NCBI GenBank assembly: GCA_036490215.1
Contig: DASXEH010000077.1
Location: forward strand, 62,001-126,000
Direction: 5' to 3'
DNA: 64,000 bases
Source of the DNA: JASHSH01 sp036490215
GTDB taxonomy: Bacteria > Pseudomonadota > Alphaproteobacteria > Rhodospirillales > Magnetospirillaceae
The position numbers were made by a program, and so were the translations under genes. The number at the start of each line of letters is the position of its first letter. Positions within the stretch are counted from its first letter, which is position 1. Below the pieces are notes generated by a model, which worked only from the letters and a program-made list of their open reading frames with translations, did no database searches and was not told the origin of the DNA. Below are positions 33,794-42,741 of this stretch, piece after piece.

Positions 33794-34297
33794 TCAGCCC
33801 AGATAGTCGCGCTTGCCGACCTCGACGCCGATATGGCGCATGATGTCGTAGGCGGTGACCACGTGGAAATAGAAGTTGGCGGTGCCGCGGCCGAGCACGA
33901 AGTCGAGCCCCGACATCTCCATGGTCTTTCCGCCACCGATCGGCAGAGTCAGAGTGCGCGTTTCGGCGCCGTCGAAATCGGAGGGCTGCAATCCCTTGAT
34001 GAAATCGGCGGTCTTGGCCAGGCGCGCCTTCAGTTCCGCGATCGTGGTCTCGGTGTCGGGAAAGCTCGGAACCTCTTTGCCGGCCAGGCGCCCGACCAAG
34101 CCCTTGGCCGTATCGCTGACAATCTGGATTTGCTGCACCAGAGGGAGCATGTCGGGGTAGAGGCGCGCCTGCAGCAGCTTCGGCTCGTCCAACTTGCGGG
34201 CCGTGGCATAGGCGGCGGCTTTATCCAACAGCCGGTCCAGGGTGGCGAGCATCTTCAATGTCGGGGTCACGGCGGCCTGGTGCATTGTCAGGGGCAT
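33794..34297 (-). CDS. DUF1993-family protein
   Basis: A 167-residue helical protein starting MPLTMHQAAVTPTLKMLATL with RLYPDMLPLVQQIQIVSDTA and GRGTANFYFHVVTAYDIMRH then IGVEVGKRDYLG, all DUF1993 hallmarks. The fold is DinB-like, with a possible metal site at histidines near both ends (H6 and H149). The biological role is not known. It lies 31 bp upstream of the CapD-like gene on the same strand, and the FAD oxidoreductase gene is divergent. Confidence 0.9.
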   Translation of the reverse strand: MPLTMHQAAVTPTLKMLATLDRLLDKAAAYATARKLDEPKLLQARLYPDMLPLVQQIQIVSDTAKGLVGRLAGKEVPSFPDTETTIAELKARLAKTADFIKGLQPSDFDGAETRTLTLPIGGGKTMEMSGLDFVLGRGTANFYFHVVTAYDIMRHIGVEVGKRDYLG

Positions 34298-34408
34298 GGC
34301 GTTTCCTTTGGTCTGGTGGGTGCTTTTCAGCGCGATGGCAAGGCCTCCCCTATACCGCTCCCGGGGTCATTCGGCTAGTCTGGTCGGGGTTCAACAAGGG
34401 AGACATGC

Positions 34409-35782
34409 GTGACCGACCGGGTCAGCGTAACGGCGGGTTTCAAAGCCGATCTTGGCGATATTCCCATTATCGACGATCCCGCCCTGGTGAAGTTGAAAAG
34501 CCGCGACTTCTATTGGTACAGCCCGATCCTCAAGGCCGAGCTGAAAGACCTGACCGCCGATCTGATCGTCCAGCCCCGCAACGAGGACGACATCGTCCGC
34601 ATTGCCGCAGCTTGTGCGAAACATCGCGTGCCCCTCACCCAGCGCGGCGCCGGCACCGGCAATTACGGCCAAGCCATGCCGCTGGCCGGCGGTGTGGTGA
34701 TGGAGCTGCTGGCGCTCGACAAAGTGCTCTCGGTCAAGGACGGCATCCTGCGCGTGCAGTGCGGGAAGAAGATGACCGAGATCGACCGCGAACTGCGCCC
34801 CCAGGGCTGGGAGCTGCGCATGTTCCCCTCCACCAAGCGCACCGCCACCATCGGCGGCTTCATCTGCGGCGGATCGGGCGGGGTCGGTTCGGTCACCTGG
34901 GGCGGGTTGCGCGAACGCGGCAATCTGATCGGTGCGCGCGTCGTCACCCTGGAAGACAAGCCGCGCATCGTCAAATTGAGGGGCGACCGCACCAATCTGA
35001 TCAACCGCACCTATGGCGCGACCGGCATCGTCACCGAACTCGAATTGCCCCTCCAGCCGGCGATCCCCTGGCGCGATCTGGTGATCGAATTCGACACCTA
35101 TGCCGCCGCCGCGCATTTCGGCCAGGATCTTGCCAATCATCAGGCGATCGAAAAGAAGCTGGTCACCGCTATCGATTGGCCGCTGCCGTCCTATTTCAAG
35201 CAGCTTGCCGGCATCATTCCCGAGGGCAAGGCGATCGTCATTGCCATGGTCTCTCCCGCCGGCCGCGTCTGTATCGACGATCTCACGGCGCAGCATGGCG
35301 GCCGGCTGATCTATGACGAAGACGCCGTGGCCGCCGAGATGGATCCCGAGCGCACGCCGTTGTTCGAATTCACCTGGAACCACACCACGCTGCAGGTGCT
35401 GAAGAAGGACCGCTACAACTTCACCTATCTGCAAAGCCTCTTCCCGATCGGCCGCAATCTCGAAGCGATGGAAGAGATGCGCGCTCATTTCGGCGACGAG
35501 GTGATGATGCATGCCGAGTTCATCCGCTTCGACGGCGCGATCACCAATTCCGCGCTGCAAGTGGTGCGCTACACCACCGCCGAGCGGCTGAACGAGATCA
35601 TGGCCTATCACGAGGCCCATGGCGTGCTGATCGCCAATCCCCACGTAGTGACGGTCGAAGACGGTTCCAGGCACAAGCGCGTGCCCGGCGATCAGGTCAG
35701 CTTCAAGCACGAGGTCGACCCGATGGGCCTGCTCAATCCGGGCAAGATGCGCAGCTTTGCGGTTGGCAAGGCCGCCGAGTAG
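34409..35782 (+). CDS. FAD-binding oxidoreductase (FAD_binding_4 / glycolate-oxidase-like)
   Basis: A 457-residue flavoprotein. The PP-loop of the p-cresol-methylhydroxylase fold is PLTQRGAGTGNYGQAMPLAG then GVVMELLALDKVL, with TIGGFICGGSGGVGSVTWGG further on. A long cap domain with HHTTLQVLKKDRYN-like sequence follows, and the C-terminus has PVDPMGLLNPGKM-type residues (EVDPMGLLNPGKMRSF). The substrate is probably a hydroxy acid or aromatic alcohol, but cannot be specified. A GTG start follows AAGGGAG. It is transcribed towards UXS, 124 bp away. Confidence 0.87.
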   Translation: MTDRVSVTAGFKADLGDIPIIDDPALVKLKSRDFYWYSPILKAELKDLTADLIVQPRNEDDIVRIAAACAKHRVPLTQRGAGTGNYGQAMPLAGGVVMELLALDKVLSVKDGILRVQCGKKMTEIDRELRPQGWELRMFPSTKRTATIGGFICGGSGGVGSVTWGGLRERGNLIGARVVTLEDKPRIVKLRGDRTNLINRTYGATGIVTELELPLQPAIPWRDLVIEFDTYAAAAHFGQDLANHQAIEKKLVTAIDWPLPSYFKQLAGIIPEGKAIVIAMVSPAGRVCIDDLTAQHGGRLIYDEDAVAAEMDPERTPLFEFTWNHTTLQVLKKDRYNFTYLQSLFPIGRNLEAMEEMRAHFGDEVMMHAEFIRFDGAITNSALQVVRYTTAERLNEIMAYHEAHGVLIANPHVVTVEDGSRHKRVPGDQVSFKHEVDPMGLLNPGKMRSFAVGKAAE

Positions 35783-35906
35783 GCCAAAAGTCATATTTTT
35801 CCCAAAGGGTTACGCCGTTATCAGCGCGTTAACCCCTGGCTTGCTATCACCAAGGGTGGCGATTAGTGTCGCGGCGCGTTTTTGATCACGAAAGGCACGG
35901 CCTTCC

Positions 35907-36863
35907 ATGGCAATAAAGAAACGAATCCTGGTCACCGGCGGCGCGGGTTTTCTCGGCTCGCATCTGTGCGAACGTCTGGTGCGCGAAGGCCACGAAGTTT
36001 TGTGCGTCGACAACTTCTTTACCGGGCGCCGCGCCAACGTCGCGCATCTGTTGACCGAGTCGAATTTCGAGTTGATGCGTCACGATGTGACCTTCGCGCT
36101 CTATGTCGAGGTCGATCAGATCTACAACCTCGCCTGTCCGGCCTCGCCGGTGCACTACCAGTTCGATCCCGTGCAGACCACGAAGACATCGGTGCATGGC
36201 GCGATCAACATGCTGGGCCTGGCCAAGCGCACCCGCGCGCGCATCCTGCAGGCCTCGACCTCGGAAGTGTATGGCGATCCGACCGTGCATCCGCAGACCG
36301 AAGACTATCGCGGTAACGTCAACCCGATCGGCCCGCGCGCCTGCTACGACGAAGGCAAGCGCTGCGCCGAAACGCTGTTCTTCGACTATTACCGTCAGCA
36401 CAAAACCGAAATCCGCGTCATGCGCATCTTCAATACCTATGGTCCGCGCATGCATCCGAACGACGGCCGCGTTGTGTCGAACTTCATCGTCCAGGCGCTG
36501 AAGGGCGAGCCGATCACCATCTATGGCGAAGGCAGCCAGACGCGTTCGTTCTGTTATGTCGACGATCTGATCGAAGGCATGATCCGCCTGATGAATCAGG
36601 ACGAGATCACCGGCCCGGTGAATATCGGCAATCCGCGTGAGCTCACCATCCGCGAACTGGCCGAGATGGTTCTCGCCAAGATCGGTGGCAAGTCGCAGCT
36701 GATCAAAAAGCCGCTGCCGGAAGACGATCCGCTGCAGCGCAAGCCCGATATCACGCTGGCCAAGGCCAAGCTCGGCGGTTGGGAACCGAAGGTGACCCTG
36801 GAAGAAGGCCTCGAAAAGACGATCGCCTACTTCACCGCGCAGCAGAAGGCGGGGTTACTGTAG
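35907..36863 (+). CDS. UDP-glucuronate decarboxylase-like NAD-dependent epimerase/dehydratase (UXS)
   Basis: A 318-residue extended SDR. The cofactor loop T-G-G-A-G-F-L-G is at residues 10-17, the catalytic pair is Y147-x3-K151 in CYDEGKRCAE, and the segment NLACPASPVHYQFDPVQTTK is diagnostic of UDP-xylose synthases. RRFNTYGPRM-type sequence (MRIFNTYGPRMHPNDGRVVS) is also present. It oxidises and decarboxylates UDP-glucuronate to UDP-xylose. It belongs with the surrounding surface-polysaccharide genes. Confidence 0.94.
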   Translation: MAIKKRILVTGGAGFLGSHLCERLVREGHEVLCVDNFFTGRRANVAHLLTESNFELMRHDVTFALYVEVDQIYNLACPASPVHYQFDPVQTTKTSVHGAINMLGLAKRTRARILQASTSEVYGDPTVHPQTEDYRGNVNPIGPRACYDEGKRCAETLFFDYYRQHKTEIRVMRIFNTYGPRMHPNDGRVVSNFIVQALKGEPITIYGEGSQTRSFCYVDDLIEGMIRLMNQDEITGPVNIGNPRELTIRELAEMVLAKIGGKSQLIKKPLPEDDPLQRKPDITLAKAKLGGWEPKVTLEEGLEKTIAYFTAQQKAGLL

Positions 36864-36889
36864 TTCGTAGCGGCTCTTTCAAAAAAGTC

Positions 36890-37057
36890 CGTCATGGCCG
36901 GGCTTGTCCCGGCCATCCACGTCTTAATTCACCACGAAGGCGCGAAGGAAGACGAAGAGCACGAAGCAATCATCTTCGTGCCCTTTAGTATCTTCGTGCC
37001 TTCGTGGTTTGTGCTTTTAGAAAGACGTGGATGCCCGGCACAAGGCCGGGCATGACG
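36890..37057. repeat. Long palindromic intergenic repeat, copy 1 (interrupted)
   Basis: Left arm starts CGTCATGGCCGGGCTTGTCC and reads on to ACGTCTT; the right arm returns as AAGACGTGGATGCCCGGC and ends CATGACG. The two arms pair almost completely. The centre is replaced by a second palindromic element (see 36932-37007). It sits between the convergent UXS and alpha/beta-hydrolase genes, where it could act as a bidirectional terminator or a RIP-type element. Confidence 0.9.
36932..37007. repeat. Nested CCACGAAGG-type palindromic repeat inside copy 1
   Basis: CCACGAAGG at 36932-36940 pairs with CCTTCGTGG at 36999-37007, and inner blocks CACGAAG / CTTCGTG also pair. This kind of C-A-C-G-A-A-G-rich palindrome is a common unrelated repeat family in bacteria. 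It appears to have inserted into the loop of the outer repeat. Confidence 0.8.
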
Positions 37058-37071
37058 GTATTGGGAAGCGT

Positions 37072-37899
37072 CTAAGCCTTCGCCGCCAACCATTCCAGGA
37101 TTGCATCCGCCGCCGGCTGCCACCAGGCGGTGTCGACCATGATGCCGTGCGGTGCGCCGTGCAGCACGTTGATGTCGGCACTCCAATAGGTCGCCGCCTC
37201 GCGAAACGCCGAGACCGGCATGAAGGCATCGGCATCGCCGCCCATCACCAGGATCGGCGGACGCTCAGAGATCGAGGGCGGCGTCGGCTGGGCCGGCGCG
37301 AGTAATTCTGCGGCGACGCGTTGCGATTCCTGCTGCAGCCGCGGCAGCAGCTTGCGTACTGCCTCGAGCGGCGTTTCCGACGACAGGAAGGCGCGCTGGA
37401 TCACATGCGGCGAGACCGCCTCGGGTCCGAGCGTCTGCAGCACGCCCAGCTGCCACAACAGGTCCGGTGCGATCAGCGACATGTGCATCGCCGAGGACGC
37501 AACGCCCGATGGCGGCACGGAGGATAGCAACACCGCCGCCTCGACGCCCTCGGCCTTGCCCTTGCGGCCCAGGTAATGCTGCACCAGCAGCCCGCCCATG
37601 GAATGGCCGATCAGCACCACCGGCTCGCCCACATGGGCCACGGCGGCCTCGATATCGTCGACATAGTCCGACAGGGTTGACCAGGCCAGTGTGCCGCCGC
37701 TGCCGCCATGGCCGCGCAGGCTGACCGCATAGCTGTTCCAGCCCTGGGTGCAGAAATACGGAAGGAAGGTGTCGGCCCAGATCCAGGCGCCGCAATAGGC
37801 GCCATGGACGAACAGCACCGTGCCGCGCGGCGCGGTGCCATGCTTGCCGGTGCCGGTTTTGGTCACTTTGCAGTGAAGAAATTCAAGATTCACGGCCAT
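37072..37899 (-). CDS. Alpha/beta hydrolase
   Basis: A 275-residue single-domain hydrolase. GTVLFVHGAYCGAWIWADTF provides the oxyanion H-G motif, LIGHSMGGLLVQHYLG holds the nucleophile Ser, GGDADAF the acid and HGAPHGIMVD the catalytic His. No signal peptide or lid insertion typical of true lipases is seen. The substrate is unknown; the short H-G-A-Y-C-G-A-W motif resembles the pyrethroid-hydrolase/EstC-like subgroup. Confidence 0.9.
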   Translation of the reverse strand: MAVNLEFLHCKVTKTGTGKHGTAPRGTVLFVHGAYCGAWIWADTFLPYFCTQGWNSYAVSLRGHGGSGGTLAWSTLSDYVDDIEAAVAHVGEPVVLIGHSMGGLLVQHYLGRKGKAEGVEAAVLLSSVPPSGVASSAMHMSLIAPDLLWQLGVLQTLGPEAVSPHVIQRAFLSSETPLEAVRKLLPRLQQESQRVAAELLAPAQPTPPSISERPPILVMGGDADAFMPVSAFREAATYWSADINVLHGAPHGIMVDTAWWQPAADAILEWLAAKA

Positions 37900-38129
37900 T
37901 CCCCAAAAGCGGCGGACCCGATCCGACTATAGCTGCCTTGGTTGCCAGCGTCAGCCCGCGCTCGACATTTTGGGCGCGACAGAACGGTGACGATTGGCTG
38001 CCCCGCCTACTTTATCTCCCTGTAACGCGCGACGCGCGCAGGGCTCCCATGCATCTCTTGTGATGTGCACCCTTTCGGTGTAAACAGCGTCGCCAACTCA
38101 CTTTAGGGCGCGCGGCGCCGGAGGTTGGC

Positions 38130-39587
38130 ATGCGGATCGAGGAAGCGCTTACGTTCGACGACGTGCTCCTGGTTCCAGCCGCCTCGTCAGTCCTCCCCAC
38201 TCAGACCGATACGCGAACCAAGCTCACGCGCACGATCGAGCTCGGCATCCCGCTGGTATCTTCGGCGATGGACACGGTCACCGAATCGCGTCTCGCCATC
38301 GCCATGGCCCAGGCCGGTGGGATGGGCATCATCCACAAGAACCTCGATATCGTCGCCCAGGCCGAGGAAGTGCGCCGGGTGAAGCGCTTCGAATCGGGCA
38401 TGGTGGTCAATCCGGTCGTCATCAATCCCGACAAGACCTTGGCTGAGGCGCATGCGCTGATGGCCCATCACAAGGTCAGCGGCGTGCCGGTGATCGAGAA
38501 AAGCGGCAAGGTGGTCGGCATCCTCACCAACCGCGATGTCCGCTTCGCCACCGATCCGAACACATTGGTCAGCGCGCTGATGACGAAGGACGTCGTCACC
38601 GTGCGCGAAGGCGTGCCGCCGGAAGAGGCGCGGCGCTTGCTCCACCAGCATCGCATCGAGAAGCTGGTGGTGGTCGATGATGCCTATCGCTGCATCGGTC
38701 TGATTACGGTCAAGGATATGGAGAAGGCGCAGGCCTATCCGAACGCCTGTAAGGACGAACGCGGCCGGCTGCGCGTCGGTGCGGCGACGGGCGTGGGTAA
38801 AGACGGAATCGCGCGCGTCGAGGCGCTGCTCGATGCCGGCGTCGATCTGATCGTGGTCGATACGGCACACGGCCATTCCGCCGGCGTGCTGGCTGCCGTG
38901 CGCGAGATCAAGAAACTGACCAACTACACCCAGGTCATGGCCGGCAATGTCGCCACCGGCGACGGCGCCAAGGCGCTGATCGATGTGGGTGCCGATGCGG
39001 TCAAGATCGGCATCGGCCCGGGCACGATCTGCACCACGCGCGTGGTGGCGGGTGTCGGCGTGCCGCAATTGACCGCGGTGCTCGAAGCCGCCGAAGCCGC
39101 CGCGAAAAGCAACACGCCGGTGATCGCCGATGGCGGCATCAAATATTCAGGCGATATTGCCAAAGCCATCGCGGCCGGCGCGTCGGCGGTGATGATCGGC
39201 TCGCTTTTCGCCGGCACCGAGGAAGCGCCGGGCGAGGTGTTTCTCTATCAGGGCCGCTCCTACAAATACTATCGCGGCATGGGCTCGATCGGCGCGATGG
39301 CGCGCGGCTCGGCCGACCGCTATTTCCAGGCCGAAGTCACCGAGACCTTGAAGCTGGTGCCCGAAGGCATCGAAGCGCGCGTGCCGTATAAAGGCCCGGT
39401 CGGCGCGGTGATCCATCAGCTGGTCGGCGGCTTGCGCGCGGGCATGGGCTATACCGGCCACGCCTCGATCGCGGAGATGCAGGGCCACTGCCAGTTCCGC
39501 CGCGTCACCCACGCGGGCCTGCGCGAAAGCCATGTGCACGACGTGTCGATCGTGCGCGAGGCGCCGAACTACCGCGTCGGCGATTAG
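38130..39587 (+). CDS. guaB: IMP dehydrogenase
   Basis: A 485-residue TIM-barrel enzyme with an inserted CBS-domain pair (about residues 95-205). It starts MRIEEALTFDDVLLVPAASS. The catalytic Cys301 lies in GIGPGTICTTRVVAGVGVPQ, and the flap R-G-M-G-S-I-G-A-M follows. It converts IMP to XMP, the committed step to GMP. A GGAGG lies about seven bases before the ATG. The 230-bp leader contains a small hairpin (CACC...GGTG) but no recognised riboswitch. A palindromic repeat follows 24 bp after the stop. Confidence 0.98.
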   Translation: MRIEEALTFDDVLLVPAASSVLPTQTDTRTKLTRTIELGIPLVSSAMDTVTESRLAIAMAQAGGMGIIHKNLDIVAQAEEVRRVKRFESGMVVNPVVINPDKTLAEAHALMAHHKVSGVPVIEKSGKVVGILTNRDVRFATDPNTLVSALMTKDVVTVREGVPPEEARRLLHQHRIEKLVVVDDAYRCIGLITVKDMEKAQAYPNACKDERGRLRVGAATGVGKDGIARVEALLDAGVDLIVVDTAHGHSAGVLAAVREIKKLTNYTQVMAGNVATGDGAKALIDVGADAVKIGIGPGTICTTRVVAGVGVPQLTAVLEAAEAAAKSNTPVIADGGIKYSGDIAKAIAAGASAVMIGSLFAGTEEAPGEVFLYQGRSYKYYRGMGSIGAMARGSADRYFQAEVTETLKLVPEGIEARVPYKGPVGAVIHQLVGGLRAGMGYTGHASIAEMQGHCQFRRVTHAGLRESHVHDVSIVREAPNYRVGD

Positions 39588-39611
39588 GTTTACATCGGTG
39601 TCTATTAATTG

Positions 39612-39696
39612 CGTCATGCCCGGACTTGATCCGGGCATCCACGTCTTTGGTGCCGCTAGAAAGTCGTGGATGGCCGGGTCAAGCCCGGCCATGACG
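39612..39696. repeat. Long palindromic intergenic repeat, copy 2
   Basis: Left arm CGTCATGCCCGGACTTGATC reads through CGGGCATCCACGTCTT; right arm AAGTCGTGGATGGCCGGG reads to CATGACG. This is the intact form of the family, 85 bp between guaB and the RsmB-like gene. Read as protein it gives the well-known spurious M-P-G-L-D-P-G-I-H peptide, which should not be annotated as coding. Confidence 0.92.
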
Positions 39697-39719
39697 AATC
39701 GTATAAGGGCGGTGAGCTC

Positions 39720-41027
39720 ATGAACCCCTCCGCGCGTTTTCAGGCGGTGCTCGAAGTGACCGATGCGGTCGATCAGGCACGCGCGCCGGCCGATCAGGTC
39801 GCGTCATCTTATTTCCGGCAGCGGCGCTATATCGGCTCGTCGGATCGCCGCTGGATCTCGCTGCAGCTCTGGGGTCTGCTGCGCCGGCGCGCGCGGCTCG
39901 ATTGGTGGCTGACCGGCAAACATGCGCCGCTCGATGCGCGACGCCGATTGATTGCCGATCTCGTGCTCGACGCGAAATTGCCGGTCACCGAAATTTCCGA
40001 ACTGTTCACCGGCCAGGAACACGCGCCTGAAAGACTCTCGGGCGATGAGCGTGCGCTGATCGGCGAACTCGCCGGGCAGAATCTCGTTCATCGCGGCATG
40101 GCGCCGTGGGTGAAGGGCGAGTTTCCCGAATGGCTGACGCCGAGCTTTCAGGCGCTGTTCGGCGTGTCGCTCGATGCCGAGATGACGGCGCTGCTCGATG
40201 CGGCGCCGGTCGATCTGCGCGTCAACACGCTGAAAGGCACGCGCAAGGACGCCATCGCCGGTTTCGTCGCCGAGGGCCTTCATCCGCAGCCGACGCCGTT
40301 TTCGCCGGTGGGCTTGCGCCTGTCAGCGCGCACACAACTTTCGGCGCAAGAGGTTTTCAAAAGCGGACTGGTCGAAGTCCAGGACGAAGGATCGCAACTC
40401 GCGGCGCTGCTCTTGGGTGCGAAGCCGGGCGAATCAGTGGTCGACTATTGCGCTGGTGCGGGCGGCAAGACGCTGGCGATCGCCGCGCAGATGGAGAACA
40501 AGGGGCGGCTGGCTGCACTCGATATCGACAAGCGCCGCTCGGATCGCGCTGCCGAACGCCTGCGCCGCGCCGGCGTGTTCAATACCACACGGCATGTGCT
40601 CGCCCCCGAGGGCGATCCCTGGATCAAGCGCCGCGCCTCGACGATCGATCGTGTCCTGGTCGATGCGCCCTGCACCGGCTCCGGCACCTGGCGCCGCAAT
40701 CCCGATGCGCGTTGGCGCCTGACCCAAGATGATCTCGCGCGACTGATCCAGACGCAAGCCGCGATCCTCGCCAACGCGGCGCGGCTGGTGAAAAAGGGCG
40801 GGCGGCTGGTCTATGTCACCTGCTCGCTACTCACCGAGGAGAACGAGGCGCAGATCGATGCCTTCCTCGCCGCGCATCCCAATTTCGCAGTGACGCCGCT
40901 GCAGGATGCTTGGGCGGAAAGCGTTGGCGGCACTTGCCCGGTCGATGGCCCCTATCTGCGGCTCACGCCCGCGCGCAACGGCACCGACGGCTTTTTCGCC
41001 GCAGTGATGACGCGCTCAGCGGCCTAG
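39720..41027 (+). CDS. RsmB/NOP-family 5-methylcytosine RNA methyltransferase
   Basis: A 435-residue enzyme. The N-terminal RNA-binding region is followed by VEVQDEGSQLAALLLGAKPG, the SAM-binding loop VVDYCAGAGGKTLAIAAQME, and the two catalytic cysteines in DAPCTGSGTWRRNPD and VTCSLLTEENEAQID. Both are required by the NSUN/RsmB mechanism. Whether the target is 16S C967 or another RNA is uncertain. An apparent N-terminal extension upstream of ATG 39720 is only the translated palindromic repeat and was removed. Confidence 0.94.
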   Translation: MNPSARFQAVLEVTDAVDQARAPADQVASSYFRQRRYIGSSDRRWISLQLWGLLRRRARLDWWLTGKHAPLDARRRLIADLVLDAKLPVTEISELFTGQEHAPERLSGDERALIGELAGQNLVHRGMAPWVKGEFPEWLTPSFQALFGVSLDAEMTALLDAAPVDLRVNTLKGTRKDAIAGFVAEGLHPQPTPFSPVGLRLSARTQLSAQEVFKSGLVEVQDEGSQLAALLLGAKPGESVVDYCAGAGGKTLAIAAQMENKGRLAALDIDKRRSDRAAERLRRAGVFNTTRHVLAPEGDPWIKRRASTIDRVLVDAPCTGSGTWRRNPDARWRLTQDDLARLIQTQAAILANAARLVKKGGRLVYVTCSLLTEENEAQIDAFLAAHPNFAVTPLQDAWAESVGGTCPVDGPYLRLTPARNGTDGFFAAVMTRSAA

Positions 41028-41930
41028 GATGAAGGTCGATTCGGTCTTGGTCGACGGACGATAGACCTGCACCGTCACGCTGCCATGGGCGCGGATCGCG
41101 CTCGTCTTTCGTCCGAAATCTTCGGCACTGAGAATCGGCACGCCATCGCAGGCGGTGATGATATCGCCCGGCAACAACCCGGCCTGTTCGGCGATGGTGC
41201 CCGGCTCGGTGCGCAGCACCTTGAGGCCACGTTCTTGTGCGTTCGGAACCGTCACCATATCGCTGTCGACATGCAAGCCCAGCTGGCGATCGGGCGTCGT
41301 TGCCGCAGCGTGAGCCGCAGAGTCACCGGATGACGGCGTCCGTGCCGGCATAATCACCACGCCGATCGGCGGCATATGGAACGACGCCAGAACCTGGTTG
41401 GTGGCATCGATCTGCGCATGGATCAGCGCAGGCGTGACCGTGATGATCTGATCGGTGCCGTCACGTGCGCTGATCTTCACGGAGAAACCGGTGTCCTTGC
41501 GGCCGACCAACATCTGTTCGTCGATAGCGATGCCGATATCCTGTTGCTGCCGGCAGCCGGGATGGCTGCACGTCTCCAACCTGACAATTTTGACCACGGG
41601 CAGGTTCTGCGCCTGATCGCTCGCCGCCATGGTGAAGAGCGGCCGCGGCTTGGAAAAAGTCGACGAGAAGTAAATCTGATATTGCGTCGAATGATCGCCC
41701 TGCCTGCCAACGCTGCTGCGCAAGAACCAATCGAAACTCCAGCCCGGCTGGCCGCCGACCGCGGTCTCGAGGCCGTTGATTACGATCGCCGCGCTGTAGC
41801 GATCGTCTAAGATTCCGGGTGTGGTCCGCAGGGGTCGCGCAGCCAGCGTCGGCAGCGCGAAACTGCAAATCGCGAGGATGATCGCACCACACAGGGTGGC
41901 GTGGCGGGCCGATATCGGCAGGCGGATCAT
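41016..41930 (-). CDS. Exported PDZ-domain protein
   Basis: A 304-residue protein with a signal peptide (MIRLPISARHATLCGAIILA then ICSFALPTLA). The C-terminal ~85 residues form a PDZ domain: QLGLHVDSDMVTVPN, GLKVLRTEPGTIAEQAGLLP then GDIITACDGVPI. The middle ~170 residues are unrecognised and have two cysteines in ETCSHPGCRQQQ that could form a disulfide. No protease domain is present, so it may be an adaptor or substrate-binding periplasmic protein. The start at ATG 41930 is supported by TGGGGGAAGC. Its 3' end overlaps the RsmB-like gene by 12 bases. Confidence 0.78.
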   Translation of the reverse strand: MIRLPISARHATLCGAIILAICSFALPTLAARPLRTTPGILDDRYSAAIVINGLETAVGGQPGWSFDWFLRSSVGRQGDHSTQYQIYFSSTFSKPRPLFTMAASDQAQNLPVVKIVRLETCSHPGCRQQQDIGIAIDEQMLVGRKDTGFSVKISARDGTDQIITVTPALIHAQIDATNQVLASFHMPPIGVVIMPARTPSSGDSAAHAAATTPDRQLGLHVDSDMVTVPNAQERGLKVLRTEPGTIAEQAGLLPGDIITACDGVPILSAEDFGRKTSAIRAHGSVTVQVYRPSTKTESTFILGR

Positions 41931-41992
41931 GCTTCCCCCAAAGGCCGGATCACATGACGTCCAGGCGGTTACGAACATAACCGGAACCGATT

Positions 41993-42013
41993 TTTGCAAC
42001 AAGGGGTTGCAAA
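41993..42013. promoter_or_regulatory. Inverted repeat between the PDZ-protein and GST genes
   Basis: TTTGCAA-CAAGGGG-TTGCAAA has perfect 7-bp arms with a 7-base spacer. It lies in the 173-bp divergent promoter region. The core CAAGGGGTTGCAAA also occurs upstream of the Ala/Pro-rich gene (25377-25390, other strand). Confidence 0.5.
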
Positions 42014-42103
42014 CCCAGTTCTCGACAAGGCGCATCTCGACAAGACGGGCCCTCGCTGCCACGCTTGCGCGATCACAAGAACGATTGTCGAGGGAGCGCC
42101 GCG

Positions 42104-42739
42104 ATGCTGAAGATCTGGGGCCGGGCCAATTCGTCCAATGTGCAAAAGGTGCTGTGGGGTGCCGAGGAACTCGGCCTGCCTTTTGAACGCATCGATATCG
42201 GCGGCCCGTTCGGCGGCACCAAGGAGCCGCAATATCTCGCCCTCAATCCCAACTCGCTGGTGCCGACCATCGAGGACGACGGTCTGGTGCTGTGGGAATC
42301 GAACAGCATTCTGCGCTACCTGGCCGGGCAGTATGGCAATGCCAAGGCCGAAACGGTCACGCTGCTGCCGACCATACCGGCCAAGCGGGCCGAGGCCGAG
42401 CGCTGGATGGATTGGCAGCTCACCACTCTCACTCCCTCTATGACGACCTTGTTCGGCGGGCTGGTGCGCACGCCGCCCGAGAAGCGCGATCTGACCGCGA
42501 TCGAAGCCGCGCGCAAGTCGGCGGCGAACGCCTTCGACATCCTGGATCGTCACCTCGCTGCGCGCGATTTCGTGGCCGGCATGCATTTCACCGTCGGCGA
42601 TATCCCCATCGGCATCGCGGCATGGCGCTGGTTCAATCTGCCGATCGAACGGCCGAGCCAACCGCATCTGCGCGCTTGGTTCGAGCGGCTGCTGGAGCGG
42701 CCCGGCTATAAGAAATACGTCGCCCTGCCGATGACGTGA
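42104..42739 (+). CDS. Glutathione S-transferase family protein
   Basis: A 211-residue protein. It starts MLKIWGRANSSNVQKVLWGA, with the catalytic Ser/Asn region near residues 9-12, then NPNSLVPTIEDDGLVLWESN for glutathione binding, and a helical C-terminal domain ending ERPGYKKYVALP. This resembles the bacterial theta/zeta-like GSTs. It probably conjugates or reduces small electrophiles. A CGAGGGAG lies upstream of the ATG. The next small gene follows with an overlapping GTG or a near-adjacent ATG. Confidence 0.92.
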   Translation: MLKIWGRANSSNVQKVLWGAEELGLPFERIDIGGPFGGTKEPQYLALNPNSLVPTIEDDGLVLWESNSILRYLAGQYGNAKAETVTLLPTIPAKRAEAERWMDWQLTTLTPSMTTLFGGLVRTPPEKRDLTAIEAARKSAANAFDILDRHLAARDFVAGMHFTVGDIPIGIAAWRWFNLPIERPSQPHLRAWFERLLERPGYKKYVALPMT

Positions 42740-42741
42740 GG

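Noticed and set aside
37900..38129. A riboswitch in the guaB leader
   Set aside because: Only a small CACC/GGTG hairpin is present; none of the conserved purine- or guanidine-type core elements was recognised.
39612..39719. N-terminal extension of the RsmB-like protein and short M-P-G-L-D-P-G-I-H peptides
   Set aside because: They translate the palindromic intergenic repeat, not conserved protein.
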